Below are positions 1-8,988 of a stretch of 64,000 nucleotides of DNA, in pieces (positions within the stretch are counted from its first letter, which is position 1; every line of letters begins with the position of its first letter). Below the pieces are notes generated by a model. It saw only the letters and a list, made by a program, of their open reading frames with translations, searched no databases and was not told the origin of the DNA. Source of the stretch: FW021-bin31 sp964478125 (GTDB lineage: Bacteria; Bacteroidota; Bacteroidia; Chitinophagales; Chitinophagaceae); contig CAYZGR010000006.1 in assembly GCA_964478125.1 (NCBI GenBank), positions 25,928 through 89,927 of the forward strand, read 5' to 3'. A program made the translations under genes and the position numbers.

Positions 1-185
1 GACTTTTTCTTTACCCACATTTTGTTTTCATTTTAAAGTAGTTAATCAATGGTTAATTGTATCCCTCAATAAAAAAGTTTCTAAATCCATGCCAGTCAAT
101 TCTTTATAGCATAAGTTTTCCATGTTTTAAAATAGATTTATCTATTAACCCCTTCCTTAGTTTACCGATATTCATGGCGACGAAC

Positions 186-203
186 GGGGATTTTTTTCCC
201 CAT
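186..203 (+). promoter_or_regulatory. Recurring upstream motif, copy 1
   Basis: GGGGATTTTTTTCCCCAT shares its right half (TTTCCCCAT) with copies near 18845, 26701, 34044 and 44500. A second TTTCCCCAT-like half follows at about 208. It sits roughly 120 bases before the sigma-54-like element at 321. The role as an activator site is inferred only from recurrence and placement. Confidence 0.3.
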
Positions 204-320
204 TTCGTTTCCCCATTGTTAAAATAATCTTATTTCTTTTCACATACGGAATAACGGTCTTACCGTCAATCTATAAAACAATATTATCTAACGATAAGTT
301 GTGAAATAGAAGACTTCGTA

Positions 321-336
321 AGGCATGGAATTTGTT
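321..336 (+). promoter_or_regulatory. Sigma-54-like -24/-12 element (degenerate)
   Basis: AGGCATGGAATTTGTT has GG and the later TTG with the 12-base register expected of a -24/-12 promoter. It lies 57 bases before the ATG at 379, matching the spacing at other sites in the window. The -12 part is TTTG rather than TTGC, so the call is weak on its own. Confidence 0.3.
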
Positions 337-378
337 TTCTTTCCTTATTCTAAACGGCTGTTTCTCAATTATGCCATT

Positions 379-669
379 ATGGAAGAATTCACAATCTCAT
401 TTCGCTATAAAAATACGGACCAGAAGGTCGGGATCCTGCGTACGGATAACGAGAAAGGCGTGCAATACAATGTCCGTCCGATCGCGCCCGAGATCGTTAA
501 GAAGTTTGGCAAGCAGATACGGATATACAGGAATGGGGAAAATTATAAGATTCAACATCTGGTAGATTTAGAGGATAAAGAGTTTTATTCTGCTTTGATT
601 GATGCCATTCATTCAAATGAACCGGGGCAGTCGGATAGGCCTGTAAGAATCATGATAAATAAGCATTAA
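379..669 (+). CDS. Small conserved-looking protein of unknown function
   Basis: The 96-residue product starts MEEFTISFRYKN and is a mixed charged protein without signal peptide or membrane segment. I do not recognise a domain. An in-frame ATG 18 codons upstream (325) would add a hydrophobic tail and overlaps a promoter-like element, so the internal ATG is preferred. The pattern of alternating strands (ISFRYKN, VQYNVRP, IRIYRNG, YKIQHL) suggests a small beta-rich fold. It is followed by another small unknown gene at 942. Confidence 0.55.
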   Translation: MEEFTISFRYKNTDQKVGILRTDNEKGVQYNVRPIAPEIVKKFGKQIRIYRNGENYKIQHLVDLEDKEFYSALIDAIHSNEPGQSDRPVRIMINKH

Positions 670-941
670 AGCCCTCGAAAAAAGAATCCGCGGATACGCC
701 TCGGTATAGTCCATGTGTCTGATTTAGAGAAAGATATTTTTATGTGGGAGGCTCCGGGAAAGAAATGGGTCACTAAAGAAATCTACTCTGCCATATTGAG
801 CTTTTATATAAGGTCCTATCGAAGGCGATCCGCAGGCGGATCAAAAGGTAATATGAACCCGGCGAAGGATCAGCGAAGGAACAAATCCGGTAAAGTATTG
901 AATGTTAAAATATAATTTAAGCATTAAAATTCTGTAATATA

Positions 942-1196
942 ATGAGACCATTGATTAAGCGAATCCGTTATGTCCTGGAAAAAGAAAATGGGAAGCAGGA
1001 ATTTGTGATTAAAGAAAAAGATTATGGGGAGTTGGTAATTTACGACATCTTCTTTGGTGATTTATTTTTATTTGCCATGTCTGTCGATGGGGCGGTATGG
1101 CTGGGGAACTGGGATGCAGTAAAGAGTGAGCCTGTCAATCTTGATAAAAGATCTCTGGACAAAATTTGTTTTTTTATAAAAAACATAAGACAATAA
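942..1196 (+). CDS. Small hypothetical protein
   Basis: An 84-residue soluble protein beginning MRPLIKRIRYVLEKENG. It is basic at the N-terminus, with a hydrophobic middle (IFFGDLFLFAMSV) and a W-rich stretch (AVWLGNW). No signal peptide, catalytic motif or family is recognised. The start follows an A/T-rich leader (TTCTGTAATATA), which is normal for this group. It may form a pair with the small gene at 379, but 272 bases separate them. Confidence 0.45.
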   Translation: MRPLIKRIRYVLEKENGKQEFVIKEKDYGELVIYDIFFGDLFLFAMSVDGAVWLGNWDAVKSEPVNLDKRSLDKICFFIKNIRQ

Positions 1197-1422
1197 GGAT
1201 CACTTTCTTTTATTTCTTCTCAACAGCTCCCGTTGAAATAGAATGTGTGGAACCGGCTCCCCGAACGCCTTCCTTTTTGTGGAAAATTTAGCCAATTGAT
1301 CTTCCGCGATCGTTTTGTTGCCCTCTTTTGCGGTTACTTCATTCTTGGTATGATTCTTTTACCCTTTTAAGAAATTGCAAGAGGGTCCTCTATTTGGAAT
1401 AGACTTAATAAAAAGGGGGAAA

Positions 1423-1462
1423 CGCATAATAATAATAATAATAATCGCATAATGCGCTATGC
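1423..1462. repeat. AAT trinucleotide tract with flanking repeats
   Basis: A pure (ATA/AAT)n tract of 20 bases (1426-1445) is bracketed by two copies of CGCATAAT (1423-1430 and 1446-1453), followed by a short dyad GCATA...TATGC (1447-1462). It lies 25-64 bases before the TPP enzyme start, in its likely leader. Slippage here would change leader length or promoter spacing without touching the reading frame. Confidence 0.6.
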
Positions 1463-1486
1463 AAAAAAATAAATAAACAATTGGAT

Positions 1487-3268
1487 ATGAGTAAGCAAGT
1501 AAGTGATTTTTTAATAGAACGGCTTCATGACTGGGGTGTGAAACGCATCTTTGGATTTCCGGGAGACGGCATTAACGCGATTATGGGCGCCCTGGACCGG
1601 CATGAAGATAAAATTGATTTTATACAAGTGCGGCACGAGGAAAATGCGGCCTTTATGGCCAGTGCACATGCAAAGTTTACGGGTGAAGTCGGGGTGTGTT
1701 TGGCTACTTCCGGGCCCGGGGCCATACACTTATTAAATGGGCTTTATGATGCTAAAATGGACCATCAGCCGGTAGTGGCCATTGTAGGACAACAAAAAAG
1801 TATAGCCCTGGGAGGTGATTACCAGCAAGAGGTTGACCTGATCAGCCTGTATAAAGATGTTGCACATGAATATGTGCATATGGTGACTGATCCCATACAA
1901 CTGCGCCAGATTCTGGACCGTGCGCTTCGTATAGCCAAAGCCAAAAGGACGGTTACATGCCTTATTATTCCCAACGATATTCAAGAAGAGGATGCAGTGG
2001 AAACGCCGCCCAGGGAACATGGATCGGTCCATACGGGAGTAGGTTATACGGAAGGGCGCATGTTGCCCCTGGAAAGTGAATTACACAGGGCTGCGGATGT
2101 ATTAAACGAGGGGAAAAAAGTGGCCATGCTGGTAGGAGCCGGCGCCCAAGGCGCCAGTGTGGAATTAAAGGAAGCGGCAGAATTGCTGGGGGCCGGGATT
2201 GCCAAGGCATTACTGGGAAAAGATGTATTACCGGATGATCTTCCATATGTAACCGGCGCAATCGGCTTATTGGGTACGGAGCCGAGCTGGGAAATGATGA
2301 CCGGATGCGATACGCTTTTTATGATCGGCAGCGGTTTTCCTTATTCCGAGTTCTTACCCAAAGAGGGAAATGCGCGGGGCGTGCAAATTGATATTGATGG
2401 CGGGATGTTAAGCCTTCGCTATCCCATGGAAGTAAACCTGCTGGGAGATAGTAAGGAATCCCTTAAAGCGCTTATTCCCCTTTTAAAGCGAAAAGAGGAT
2501 CGCTCATGGCAGGAGGAAATTGAAAAAGGGGTTGCCGACTGGTGGGAAGTTATCGAAGCCCGGGCAAAAAACGAAGCCAAACCGATTAATCCCCAGCGCG
2601 TTTTTTCAGAACTGTCTCCACGTTTGCCGGAGAAATGTATTTTGACATCAGATTCCGGCTCGGCTGCTAACTGGTTTGCCCGTAATCTTAAACTAAGGGA
2701 GGGCATGAAGGCCTCGCTTTCAGGTAATCTCGCGACCATGTGTCCGGGCGTGCCCTATGCCATCGCGGCAAAATTTGCATATCCGGATCGGGTGCCTATT
2801 GCATTGGTGGGGGATGGCGCCATGCAGATGCTTGGCATTAACGGACTTATAACGATCGCAAAATATTGGCAACGCTGGAGTGATCCGCGTCTGGTGATCC
2901 TGGTTCTCCATAATAATGATTTGAACCAGGTTACCTGGGAACAAAGGGTAATGAATGGAAACCCGGAATTTAAGGGTTCCCAGGAGATCCCCGATTTCCC
3001 TTATGCTCAATACGCAGAAATGTTGGGACTTACCGGTGTGTATGTTGATCATCCGGATGAAATCGGCAGAGGATGGGAGGAAGTGTTGTCTTCTGATCGA
3101 CCGGCTGTGTATGATGTGATCACAGATCCGAACACTCCTCCTTTACCCCCTCATATTAATTTTGAACAAATGGTCAAATTCAGCAGAACGTTGATCAAAG
3201 GAGATCCAAAAGAGATAGGGATTATTAAACAAACTTATAAAGACATGATGAAAGGGCTTTTCTCATGA
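1487..3268 (+). CDS. Thiamine pyrophosphate enzyme, pyruvate-oxidase-like
   Basis: A 593-residue member of the TPP-dependent decarboxylase family (pyruvate oxidase, acetolactate synthase). The order is N-terminal TPP-binding domain with the conserved RHEENAAFMA glutamate near residue 50, a central nucleotide-binding-like domain, and a C-terminal TPP domain with the GDGAMQM...LHNND magnesium/diphosphate motif around residues 440-475. Length fits the family. It most likely oxidises or decarboxylates pyruvate, but which of the family's reactions it performs cannot be read from the motifs. The start chosen is ATG at 1487; a TTG two codons upstream is in frame. It heads a tight gene set with the enolase-superfamily enzyme (25 bases downstream) and the YdiJ-like oxidase. 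Confidence 0.85.
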   Translation: MSKQVSDFLIERLHDWGVKRIFGFPGDGINAIMGALDRHEDKIDFIQVRHEENAAFMASAHAKFTGEVGVCLATSGPGAIHLLNGLYDAKMDHQPVVAIVGQQKSIALGGDYQQEVDLISLYKDVAHEYVHMVTDPIQLRQILDRALRIAKAKRTVTCLIIPNDIQEEDAVETPPREHGSVHTGVGYTEGRMLPLESELHRAADVLNEGKKVAMLVGAGAQGASVELKEAAELLGAGIAKALLGKDVLPDDLPYVTGAIGLLGTEPSWEMMTGCDTLFMIGSGFPYSEFLPKEGNARGVQIDIDGGMLSLRYPMEVNLLGDSKESLKALIPLLKRKEDRSWQEEIEKGVADWWEVIEARAKNEAKPINPQRVFSELSPRLPEKCILTSDSGSAANWFARNLKLREGMKASLSGNLATMCPGVPYAIAAKFAYPDRVPIALVGDGAMQMLGINGLITIAKYWQRWSDPRLVILVLHNNDLNQVTWEQRVMNGNPEFKGSQEIPDFPYAQYAEMLGLTGVYVDHPDEIGRGWEEVLSSDRPAVYDVITDPNTPPLPPHINFEQMVKFSRTLIKGDPKEIGIIKQTYKDMMKGLFS

Positions 3269-3293
3269 GGTCGTTAAAATAGAACTATATATA

Positions 3294-4403
3294 ATGCAGG
3301 TTATCGAGTTTATCAAAGTTAAATCATTGGCGACCTCCGTGTATAAAATTCCAACGGATTATCCTGAATCTGACGGCACTTTTACGTGGAATAGTACCAC
3401 GTTGATCCTGGTGGAGATTGAAGGAGGAGGAAAAAAAGGATTGGGATACAGCTATGGAAACGAAGCCACCGGGTATTATATTGAGAAAGTCCTTAAAAAG
3501 GTGGTAATAGATTCAAAAATCATGGATATACCGGCCGTGTGGAACGCCATGCTTGCAGCCGTGCGTAACGACGGGAACAGCGGTATTGCCGCCATGGCCG
3601 TTTCTGCAGTGGATAACGCCTTGTGGGATTTAAAGGCGAAAGTGCTGGGGGTGTCGCTGGCTTTACTATTGGGAATGAGAAGGGAGGCGATGCCCGTATA
3701 TGCCAGCGGAGGCTTTACCTCTTATCCTATTGATAAGCTACAGCAGCAATTATCGGGATGGGCGGAAATGGGTTTTGATAAGATCAAAATAAAAATTGGA
3801 AGGGAACCTGAAAAGGACATCGTACGAGTAAAGGCAGCGAGGGAAGCGATAGGAAAAGACGCTCAATTATTTGTGGATGCCAATGGCGCATACAATGCCA
3901 AGCAGGCTATGGAAAAGGGATGGCAGTTTATTGAATTTGGTGTGACCTGGTTTGAGGAACCGGTACCTTCCAGTGATCTCATAGGCATGCAATTTATACG
4001 CAGGAGGATGCCTCCTACGATCAGGGTTGCGGCAGGAGAATATGGCTATAGCCAATCTTACTTTGAATGGATGTTGGATGCGGGAGCGGTGGATGTATTA
4101 CAGGCTGATGTCACCCGATGTGGCGGCATTTCCGGCTTTTTAAAGACAGCCGACCTGGCGTTTGTTCACCAGACTCCCTTCTCGGCCCATTGCGCGCCTT
4201 CCATGCATTTGCATGCTGCTCTTTCTGTGGATTCTTTTTATGCAGGAGAATATTTTTATGACCATTACCGCATTGAAGAATTGCTTTTTGAGGGGGTCCA
4301 AAAACCGAAAGACGGGTTAATATATCCAGACCTGGATCGCCCGGGTATAGGGTTGGAATTAAAAGAAGCAGATGCCGCAGAATATAAAATTTTACAATTA
4401 TAA
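3294..4403 (+). CDS. Enolase-superfamily enzyme, mandelate racemase/sugar-acid dehydratase type
   Basis: A 369-residue enolase-superfamily protein. The mandelate-racemase-subgroup signature is visible: KIKIK (KxK) around residue 165, VDANGAY with the first metal aspartate near 194, FEEP and AGEYGY supplying the two further metal carboxylates, and a late SAHCAPSMH histidine that would be the second acid/base. This set is typical of acid-sugar dehydratases and racemases acting in the cytoplasm. The substrate is not deducible. It sits 25 bases after the TPP enzyme and 4 bases before the FAD/Fe-S oxidase, so the three probably form one operon for oxidation of a sugar acid or hydroxyacid. Confidence 0.85.
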   Translation: MQVIEFIKVKSLATSVYKIPTDYPESDGTFTWNSTTLILVEIEGGGKKGLGYSYGNEATGYYIEKVLKKVVIDSKIMDIPAVWNAMLAAVRNDGNSGIAAMAVSAVDNALWDLKAKVLGVSLALLLGMRREAMPVYASGGFTSYPIDKLQQQLSGWAEMGFDKIKIKIGREPEKDIVRVKAAREAIGKDAQLFVDANGAYNAKQAMEKGWQFIEFGVTWFEEPVPSSDLIGMQFIRRRMPPTIRVAAGEYGYSQSYFEWMLDAGAVDVLQADVTRCGGISGFLKTADLAFVHQTPFSAHCAPSMHLHAALSVDSFYAGEYFYDHYRIEELLFEGVQKPKDGLIYPDLDRPGIGLELKEADAAEYKILQL

Positions 4404-4407
4404 GATC

Positions 4408-7400
4408 ATGAGAACAGCTTCACAGAAAGACATACGACAGGATAACCGCTATGAGACCCGCTATTCGAAGGGGGTAGATGTGATTTATCTTGAAAGCGAA
4501 CTAAAATCGGCGGTGGAGGGAGAAGTCCGTTTTGACCGGGGAAGTAAGGCGCTTTATGCCACGGATGCTTCCAATTATCGACAAATTCCCCTTGGCGTTG
4601 TCCTTCCTAAAAGTGAACAGGATATCATCCATACGGTGGCTATTTGTAAAAAATATAAAGCCCCGCTGCTTCCGCGCGGGGGCGGCACCAGTCTGACCGG
4701 CGCTTGTTGCAATGTTGCAGTGGTGATGGATATGACCAAATATTACAATAGAGTGTTGGATATTGATAAAGAAAAAAAGCAGGTACGGGTACAACCCGGG
4801 ATTGTGTTGGATGAGATGAAAAAGGCTACCTCTGCGCAAGCCGCCCTCACCTTCGGTCCCGATCCCGCGACACACAGCCATTGTACTATTGGAGGGATGT
4901 TGGGAAATAATTCCTGCGGTGTCCATTCCGTTATGTCGCAATTCTACGGATATGGGGCCCGTATGGCCGATAATACGGAGTCTATGACCGTTTTAACTTT
5001 TGACGGATATAAGATGAAGGTAGGGCCTACGAGCGAGCGCGAGCTGGAAAATATTATTAAAGAAGGAGGGCGGAAAGGAGAGATCTATCAAAAGCTTAAA
5101 CAGCTGAGAGATAAATATGCGGATCTTATCCGGGAAAAGTTTCCCCGGATTCCCCGCAGGGTTTCGGGTTATGATCTGCCTGCTTTACTCCCTGAAAACG
5201 GGTTTAATGTGGCCGAAGCGTTGGTGGGTTCGGAAGGTACCTGTGTAACCATTTTGGAAGCGACCATGAAATTAATGCCGGAGCCTTCTAAACGTTCCTT
5301 ATTGGTATTGGGTTATCCGGATATCTATGAAGCGGGAGGCCATGTGATGGAGGTGTTAAAACATAAACCAATAGGTCTGGAAGGGTTTGATGATAAGCTG
5401 ATCGGTTTTATGCAGAAAAAAAGCCTTCACCTTGACGATCTGACGGATCTGCCTACTAAAAAAAGTAAGGGATGGCTGCTCGTGGAGTTTGGAGGAGACA
5501 GTAAAGAAGAATCGGACGGAAAGGCCGGGGCGCTTATGGAAGATCTTAAGAGTGCAGCTAATCCACCGGAGATGGCCTTATTGGATAATCCTGAAGAAGA
5601 GGCAAAGCTGTGGAAGGTGAGGGAATCAGGGCTGGGAGCTACGGCTTTTGTTCCCGGAGAACCGGATGGCGCTCCCGGTTGGGAAGACTCTGCTGTTCCT
5701 CCAGAAAACGTGGGCGCTTATTTAAAAGATCTTCGCGCGCTATTTAGTAAATATGGTTATTTCCCGTCATTATACGGCCATTTTGGCCAGGGTTGTATTC
5801 ATTGTCGGGTGGGTTTTGATCTGGTGACGGAAGAAGGGCTCAGGCAGTATAAAAAGTTTACAGTAGAAGCTTCAAAATTAGTGGTGCGATATGGTGGATC
5901 CCTTTCCGGGGAACATGGAGACGGGCAGTGCAGGGGCGATCTGCTGGAGATTATGTTTGGTGCTGAACTGATGCAGGCGTTTAAGGAATTTAAAGAAATA
6001 TGGGATCCGGGATGGAGAATGAATCCGGGAAAGATCGTTGATAATTTTGGACAGCTTAACAATTTAAGGTTGGGGACGCACTACGCCCCGGCAAGTCCGA
6101 AAACCCATTTTCATTTTTTGAACCATGATAATAACGGAAGCTTCTCGCGAGCCGCGCTTCGTTGTGTAGGAGTCGGCAATTGCCGGCGCCATGAGGGAGG
6201 AACCATGTGTCCCAGTTATATGGTTACGCGGGAAGAAAAGGACAGTACGCGCGGCCGTGCCCATTTGCTTTTTGAGATGCTTCAGGGACATGTGATCCAT
6301 AAGGGCTGGAGAGACAAAAATGTAAAACAGTCGCTGGATCTCTGTCTCGCTTGTAAGGGATGCAAGGGCGACTGCCCGGTGAACGTGGATATAGCAACTC
6401 TTAAATCGGAATTCTTATCTCACTATTATAAAGGCAGGTTGCGGCCGCGTTATGCCTATGCATTCGGTCTGATCTATCGTTGGTCAAGGTGGGCTTCTGT
6501 TATGCCGGGGCTGGTTAATTTTTTAACTCATGCCCATTGGTTAAAGGATATAGCGAAGACTATGGCGGGCGTGACGCGTAAAAGAGAGATACCCCTATTT
6601 GCCCATACTACTTTTCGTCATTTGTACAAAAGCAAAAAAGCAAAAAATAAAAAGAGAAATAAAGACGGGAAGCCTAAAGTGATCTTATGGACCGACACGT
6701 TCAATAACTATTTTAAACCTAAGACTTTAGTAGCAGGAGCCGAGGTTTTGGAAAAAGCAGGATTTCAGGTGATCATCCCACGAAAGCCCTTATGTTGCGG
6801 GCGTCCCCTATATGATTTCGGAATGTTAAAAACGGCCAGGAAGAAATTAGAAGAAATATTGAAAGCGTTTCGTGATGAGATCCGCCAAGGTATTCCCTTA
6901 GTGGGTCTGGAGCCGAGTTGTATTTCTGTATTCAGGGATGAGTTACCGGATCTGCTTCCTTTTGATGAAGATGCCAGGCGATTGTCAAAACAAACGTACG
7001 ATCTTGCGGAATTTCTGGAAAAGAAAGCGCCCGGTTTCAAAATCCCGACCATGAAAAAGAAAGCCATTGTACATGGGCATTGTCATCATAAGTCTCTTTG
7101 GAAGATGACCAGCGAAGAGAAGGTACTTCAAAAGATGGGTATTGAATTTAAAACATTGGATTCAGGATGTTGTGGCCTGGCCGGTTATTTCGGTTATTTA
7201 AAGGAGGGGAGGCATTACGAAGTATCTATCAAAGCCGGAGAGCGGGTCTTATTGCCCGCCGTCCGTGACGCGGATAGAAACACCCTGATCATAGCCGACG
7301 GCTATAGTTGTAGAGAACAGATCGAACAGCAAACCGAACGAAAAGGTCTTCATTTAGCCGAGGTGTTAAAGATTGCACTGGAAGAACATAAAGAGACTTC

Positions 7401-7428
7401 AACCAAAAAGGCCACATCCTGGCCATAA
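4408..7428 (+). CDS. ydiJ: FAD-linked oxidase/Fe-S fusion, YdiJ-like 2-hydroxyacid dehydrogenase
   Basis: A 1006-residue fusion close in length and order to E. coli YdiJ, a D-2-hydroxyglutarate dehydrogenase family protein. The first half has an FAD-binding PCMH domain (PRGGGTSLTGACC near residue 80) and an FAD-oxidase C-terminal domain with SGEHGDGQCR. A ferredoxin-like part follows, with Cys clusters CVGVGNC...MCPS and CLACKGCKGDCPVN near residues 580-660. The last part carries two CCG-type motifs (CCGRPLYDFG, CCGLAGYFGY) as in GlcF and heterodisulfide reductase. It should oxidise a D-2-hydroxyacid (lactate, glycolate or 2-hydroxyglutarate class) and pass electrons to quinone. The ATG at 4408 is chosen because an earlier in-frame ATG lies inside the preceding gene. 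Confidence 0.88.
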   Translation: MRTASQKDIRQDNRYETRYSKGVDVIYLESELKSAVEGEVRFDRGSKALYATDASNYRQIPLGVVLPKSEQDIIHTVAICKKYKAPLLPRGGGTSLTGACCNVAVVMDMTKYYNRVLDIDKEKKQVRVQPGIVLDEMKKATSAQAALTFGPDPATHSHCTIGGMLGNNSCGVHSVMSQFYGYGARMADNTESMTVLTFDGYKMKVGPTSERELENIIKEGGRKGEIYQKLKQLRDKYADLIREKFPRIPRRVSGYDLPALLPENGFNVAEALVGSEGTCVTILEATMKLMPEPSKRSLLVLGYPDIYEAGGHVMEVLKHKPIGLEGFDDKLIGFMQKKSLHLDDLTDLPTKKSKGWLLVEFGGDSKEESDGKAGALMEDLKSAANPPEMALLDNPEEEAKLWKVRESGLGATAFVPGEPDGAPGWEDSAVPPENVGAYLKDLRALFSKYGYFPSLYGHFGQGCIHCRVGFDLVTEEGLRQYKKFTVEASKLVVRYGGSLSGEHGDGQCRGDLLEIMFGAELMQAFKEFKEIWDPGWRMNPGKIVDNFGQLNNLRLGTHYAPASPKTHFHFLNHDNNGSFSRAALRCVGVGNCRRHEGGTMCPSYMVTREEKDSTRGRAHLLFEMLQGHVIHKGWRDKNVKQSLDLCLACKGCKGDCPVNVDIATLKSEFLSHYYKGRLRPRYAYAFGLIYRWSRWASVMPGLVNFLTHAHWLKDIAKTMAGVTRKREIPLFAHTTFRHLYKSKKAKNKKRNKDGKPKVILWTDTFNNYFKPKTLVAGAEVLEKAGFQVIIPRKPLCCGRPLYDFGMLKTARKKLEEILKAFRDEIRQGIPLVGLEPSCISVFRDELPDLLPFDEDARRLSKQTYDLAEFLEKKAPGFKIPTMKKKAIVHGHCHHKSLWKMTSEEKVLQKMGIEFKTLDSGCCGLAGYFGYLKEGRHYEVSIKAGERVLLPAVRDADRNTLIIADGYSCREQIEQQTERKGLHLAEVLKIALEEHKETSTKKATSWP

Positions 7429-7518
7429 GGTCATGCGAGCCATAGCAGCGTTTCTGCCGATCCTTTTTAATTCACTGTTTTTTCTCTTCATCTGTCCGGA
7501 AAGCCTTTCTTCTTTAGT

Positions 7519-8091
7519 ATGTCCATAATCTCAGATCTTATTTTATTTATTATCCTACCTCTGTTATTGATTTTGAGTATATCCGTCAGGTTACCGAAGG
7601 CGAGCCGGCCGGCCGCGGGGCCTATATCAAAGATGTTACGCCATAATCCCCTTCTGGCCTGGATTCCCGGCATGAGTATCATGTGGTTATTTCATATGCC
7701 TCTTGTTTTTAGTATGCCGGGGCTTCAAGCGGCGGGCCTTCAGATCTTATATCCGGCCCGGGATGCAATTTTAGTTTTTACAGGCCTTATTTTTTGGTGG
7801 CCGGTATTGGGTCCTGTCCGTTCTTACAGGTTACCGGTCTTTAAAGGCATTCTGTATCTTTTTGCCGCTTGTATCACTTGTTCATCATTAGGTTTGTTTA
7901 TCACTTTTTCCCCCTCTGGATTTTATAACAGCTATGAAGGTGTTTCTGCGAGTTCGGGTTCGCCTTCTTTTCTTAAAATTTATCGAAATTTTATTCCCTC
8001 AGTAGGCCGTCAAATAGCAGGATTGATTATGTGGCTGACGAGTGGATTGATTTATCTTTCCGTGGCTTTGTATCTATTTAAAAAACATTAA
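7519..8091 (+). CDS. CtaG-like cytochrome oxidase assembly membrane protein
   Basis: A 190-residue integral membrane protein with about five hydrophobic segments. WLFHMPLVF, FWWPVLGP and the C-terminal RQIAGLIMW resemble the Caa3/CtaG family, which helps copper insertion into cytochrome c oxidase. It is shorter than usual (about 250 residues), lacking an N-terminal segment. A 31-codon reading frame at 7433-7528 in another frame encodes a hydrophobic signal-like peptide and overlaps this start, so an N-terminal frameshift is possible but not shown. It lies 90 bases after the YdiJ-like gene; linkage to respiration is plausible. No oxidase genes are nearby. Confidence 0.65.
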   Translation: MSIISDLILFIILPLLLILSISVRLPKASRPAAGPISKMLRHNPLLAWIPGMSIMWLFHMPLVFSMPGLQAAGLQILYPARDAILVFTGLIFWWPVLGPVRSYRLPVFKGILYLFAACITCSSLGLFITFSPSGFYNSYEGVSASSGSPSFLKIYRNFIPSVGRQIAGLIMWLTSGLIYLSVALYLFKKH

Positions 8092-8217
8092 AAACTGGCA
8101 TAATTTTCTATTTAGTATAAGAAAAGAAAAAAGGCCTTATGCACCCCTTCAAAATGCCTGATCTCTGCTGATAGTCTTTGAATATTAGGCTGTTTGTAAC
8201 GCAGGCAGATAGGCCGG

Positions 8218-8254
8218 TACAGCCCCATGTAAAAACCGGGGCTGTATTTTTTTT
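8218..8254 (+). terminator. Rho-independent terminator
   Basis: TACAGCCCC (8218-8226) pairs perfectly with GGGGCTGTA (8238-8246) across an 11-base loop and is followed by eight T residues. It would end transcription of the CtaG-like gene, or of a short transcript from 8092-8217, where I see no open frame. Confidence 0.85.
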
Positions 8255-8316
8255 ATTCTTAATTAAACTAAATATATAGAAGTACATAGAATATAGTATA
8301 GAAAGATGTGTGTATT

Positions 8317-8332
8317 TGGCATACGGCTTGCC
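8317..8332 (+). promoter_or_regulatory. Sigma-54-like -24/-12 promoter
   Basis: TTGGCATACGGCTTGCCCC (8316-8334) is very close to the established sigma-54 consensus TGGCAC-N5-TTGC, with GG at 8318-8319 and GC at 8330-8331 in exact register. It lies 63 bases before the ATG at 8381. This is the best-matching of the related elements in the window. Confidence 0.65.
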
Positions 8333-8380
8333 CCTTAAAATAAAGAGCACTTTATTTTCTAATTTCAAAAATTTTATTTC

Positions 8381-8803
8381 ATGAAACGGACTATTTCATT
8401 TACAGTAATGGGGATATTTATTGCTACTGCTGTATTCGCCCAGAGAAAGGCCGACACGACTCCGGTTGAGGAGAACAATCCGATCTTTATGGATACGATT
8501 CCCCAAACACAACATGAGAATATGGATACTACTTTCCACCAGCGGGCTACCGAGCCTTACAGAGGGGAGAACCAGATGCATGGGGACACGGCTGTCCCCC
8601 GGGGGGCGGACACCATGTACCAGCGGAACCGGAATCAGGGAATGGATACTTCTTATCCAAATAGTACAGAGAACTTATCGCAACCTCCCCTTAGTGAACC
8701 CGCTAAAAGCAAAGATTGGAATCAGCGGAAAAGAACGACCCCTCCATTACAGCACCGAGACAACCCGCCCGCGATGGATACTTCTTCAGGCGGAACGTTC
8801 TGA
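8381..8803 (+). CDS. Secreted low-complexity protein with MDT repeats
   Basis: A 140-residue protein with a clear signal peptide (MKRTISFTVMGIFIATAVFA, cleavage probably before QRKAD). The mature part is hydrophilic, rich in Asp, Thr, Pro, Asn, Gln, and repeats short MDT units (FMDTIP, NMDTTF, GMDTSY, AMDTSS) with related DTM/DTA units, so it is probably disordered in the periplasm or at the surface. No enzyme motif is seen. The upstream sigma-54-like element and downstream terminator make it a single-gene unit. Function unknown. Confidence 0.7.
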   Translation: MKRTISFTVMGIFIATAVFAQRKADTTPVEENNPIFMDTIPQTQHENMDTTFHQRATEPYRGENQMHGDTAVPRGADTMYQRNRNQGMDTSYPNSTENLSQPPLSEPAKSKDWNQRKRTTPPLQHRDNPPAMDTSSGGTF

Positions 8804-8911
8804 AAGTGGGTAGACACGCTTATTGCGTTATGTTGCATGGATATTTTATAAATTCCATGTGCAAACGAAAACTCCTTTAACCTTGAAGCAGAAGATTGAT
8901 ATATGAGCGAT

Positions 8912-8943
8912 AAAAAAGCTGCCTGAATACGGGCAGCTTTTTT
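8912..8943. terminator. Bidirectional terminator
   Basis: GCTGCC (8918-8923) pairs with GGCAGC (8932-8937), flanked by six A on the left and six T on the right, so it works in both directions. It sits between the convergent MDT-repeat gene and the DUF6496-like gene. Confidence 0.85.
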
Positions 8944-8988
8944 ATGATGGCTTATGAGGCATTTTTTCCACACATAGTATCCGTATCC

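Larger units (their letters stand above)
1..378. other. Leading non-coding stretch
   Basis: No convincing gene is visible here. The stretch is very A/T-rich. It holds one copy of the recurring upstream motif (GGGGATTTTTTTCCCCAT, 186-203) and a sigma-54-like element at 321-336, both ahead of the small gene that starts at 379. An upstream ATG at 325 lies inside that element, so it was not taken as the start. Confidence 0.5.

Noticed and set aside
715..915. 66-codon plus-strand frame starting GTG, with basic C-terminus
   Set aside because: No recognizable motif, poor leader and an arginine-rich tail typical of a chance frame; not called as a gene.
1200..1361. Open minus-strand frame of 52 codons (KNHTKNEVTAKEGNKT...) after the small gene at 942
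   Set aside because: It has no start codon in frame and no family match. It might be a remnant, but chance cannot be excluded.
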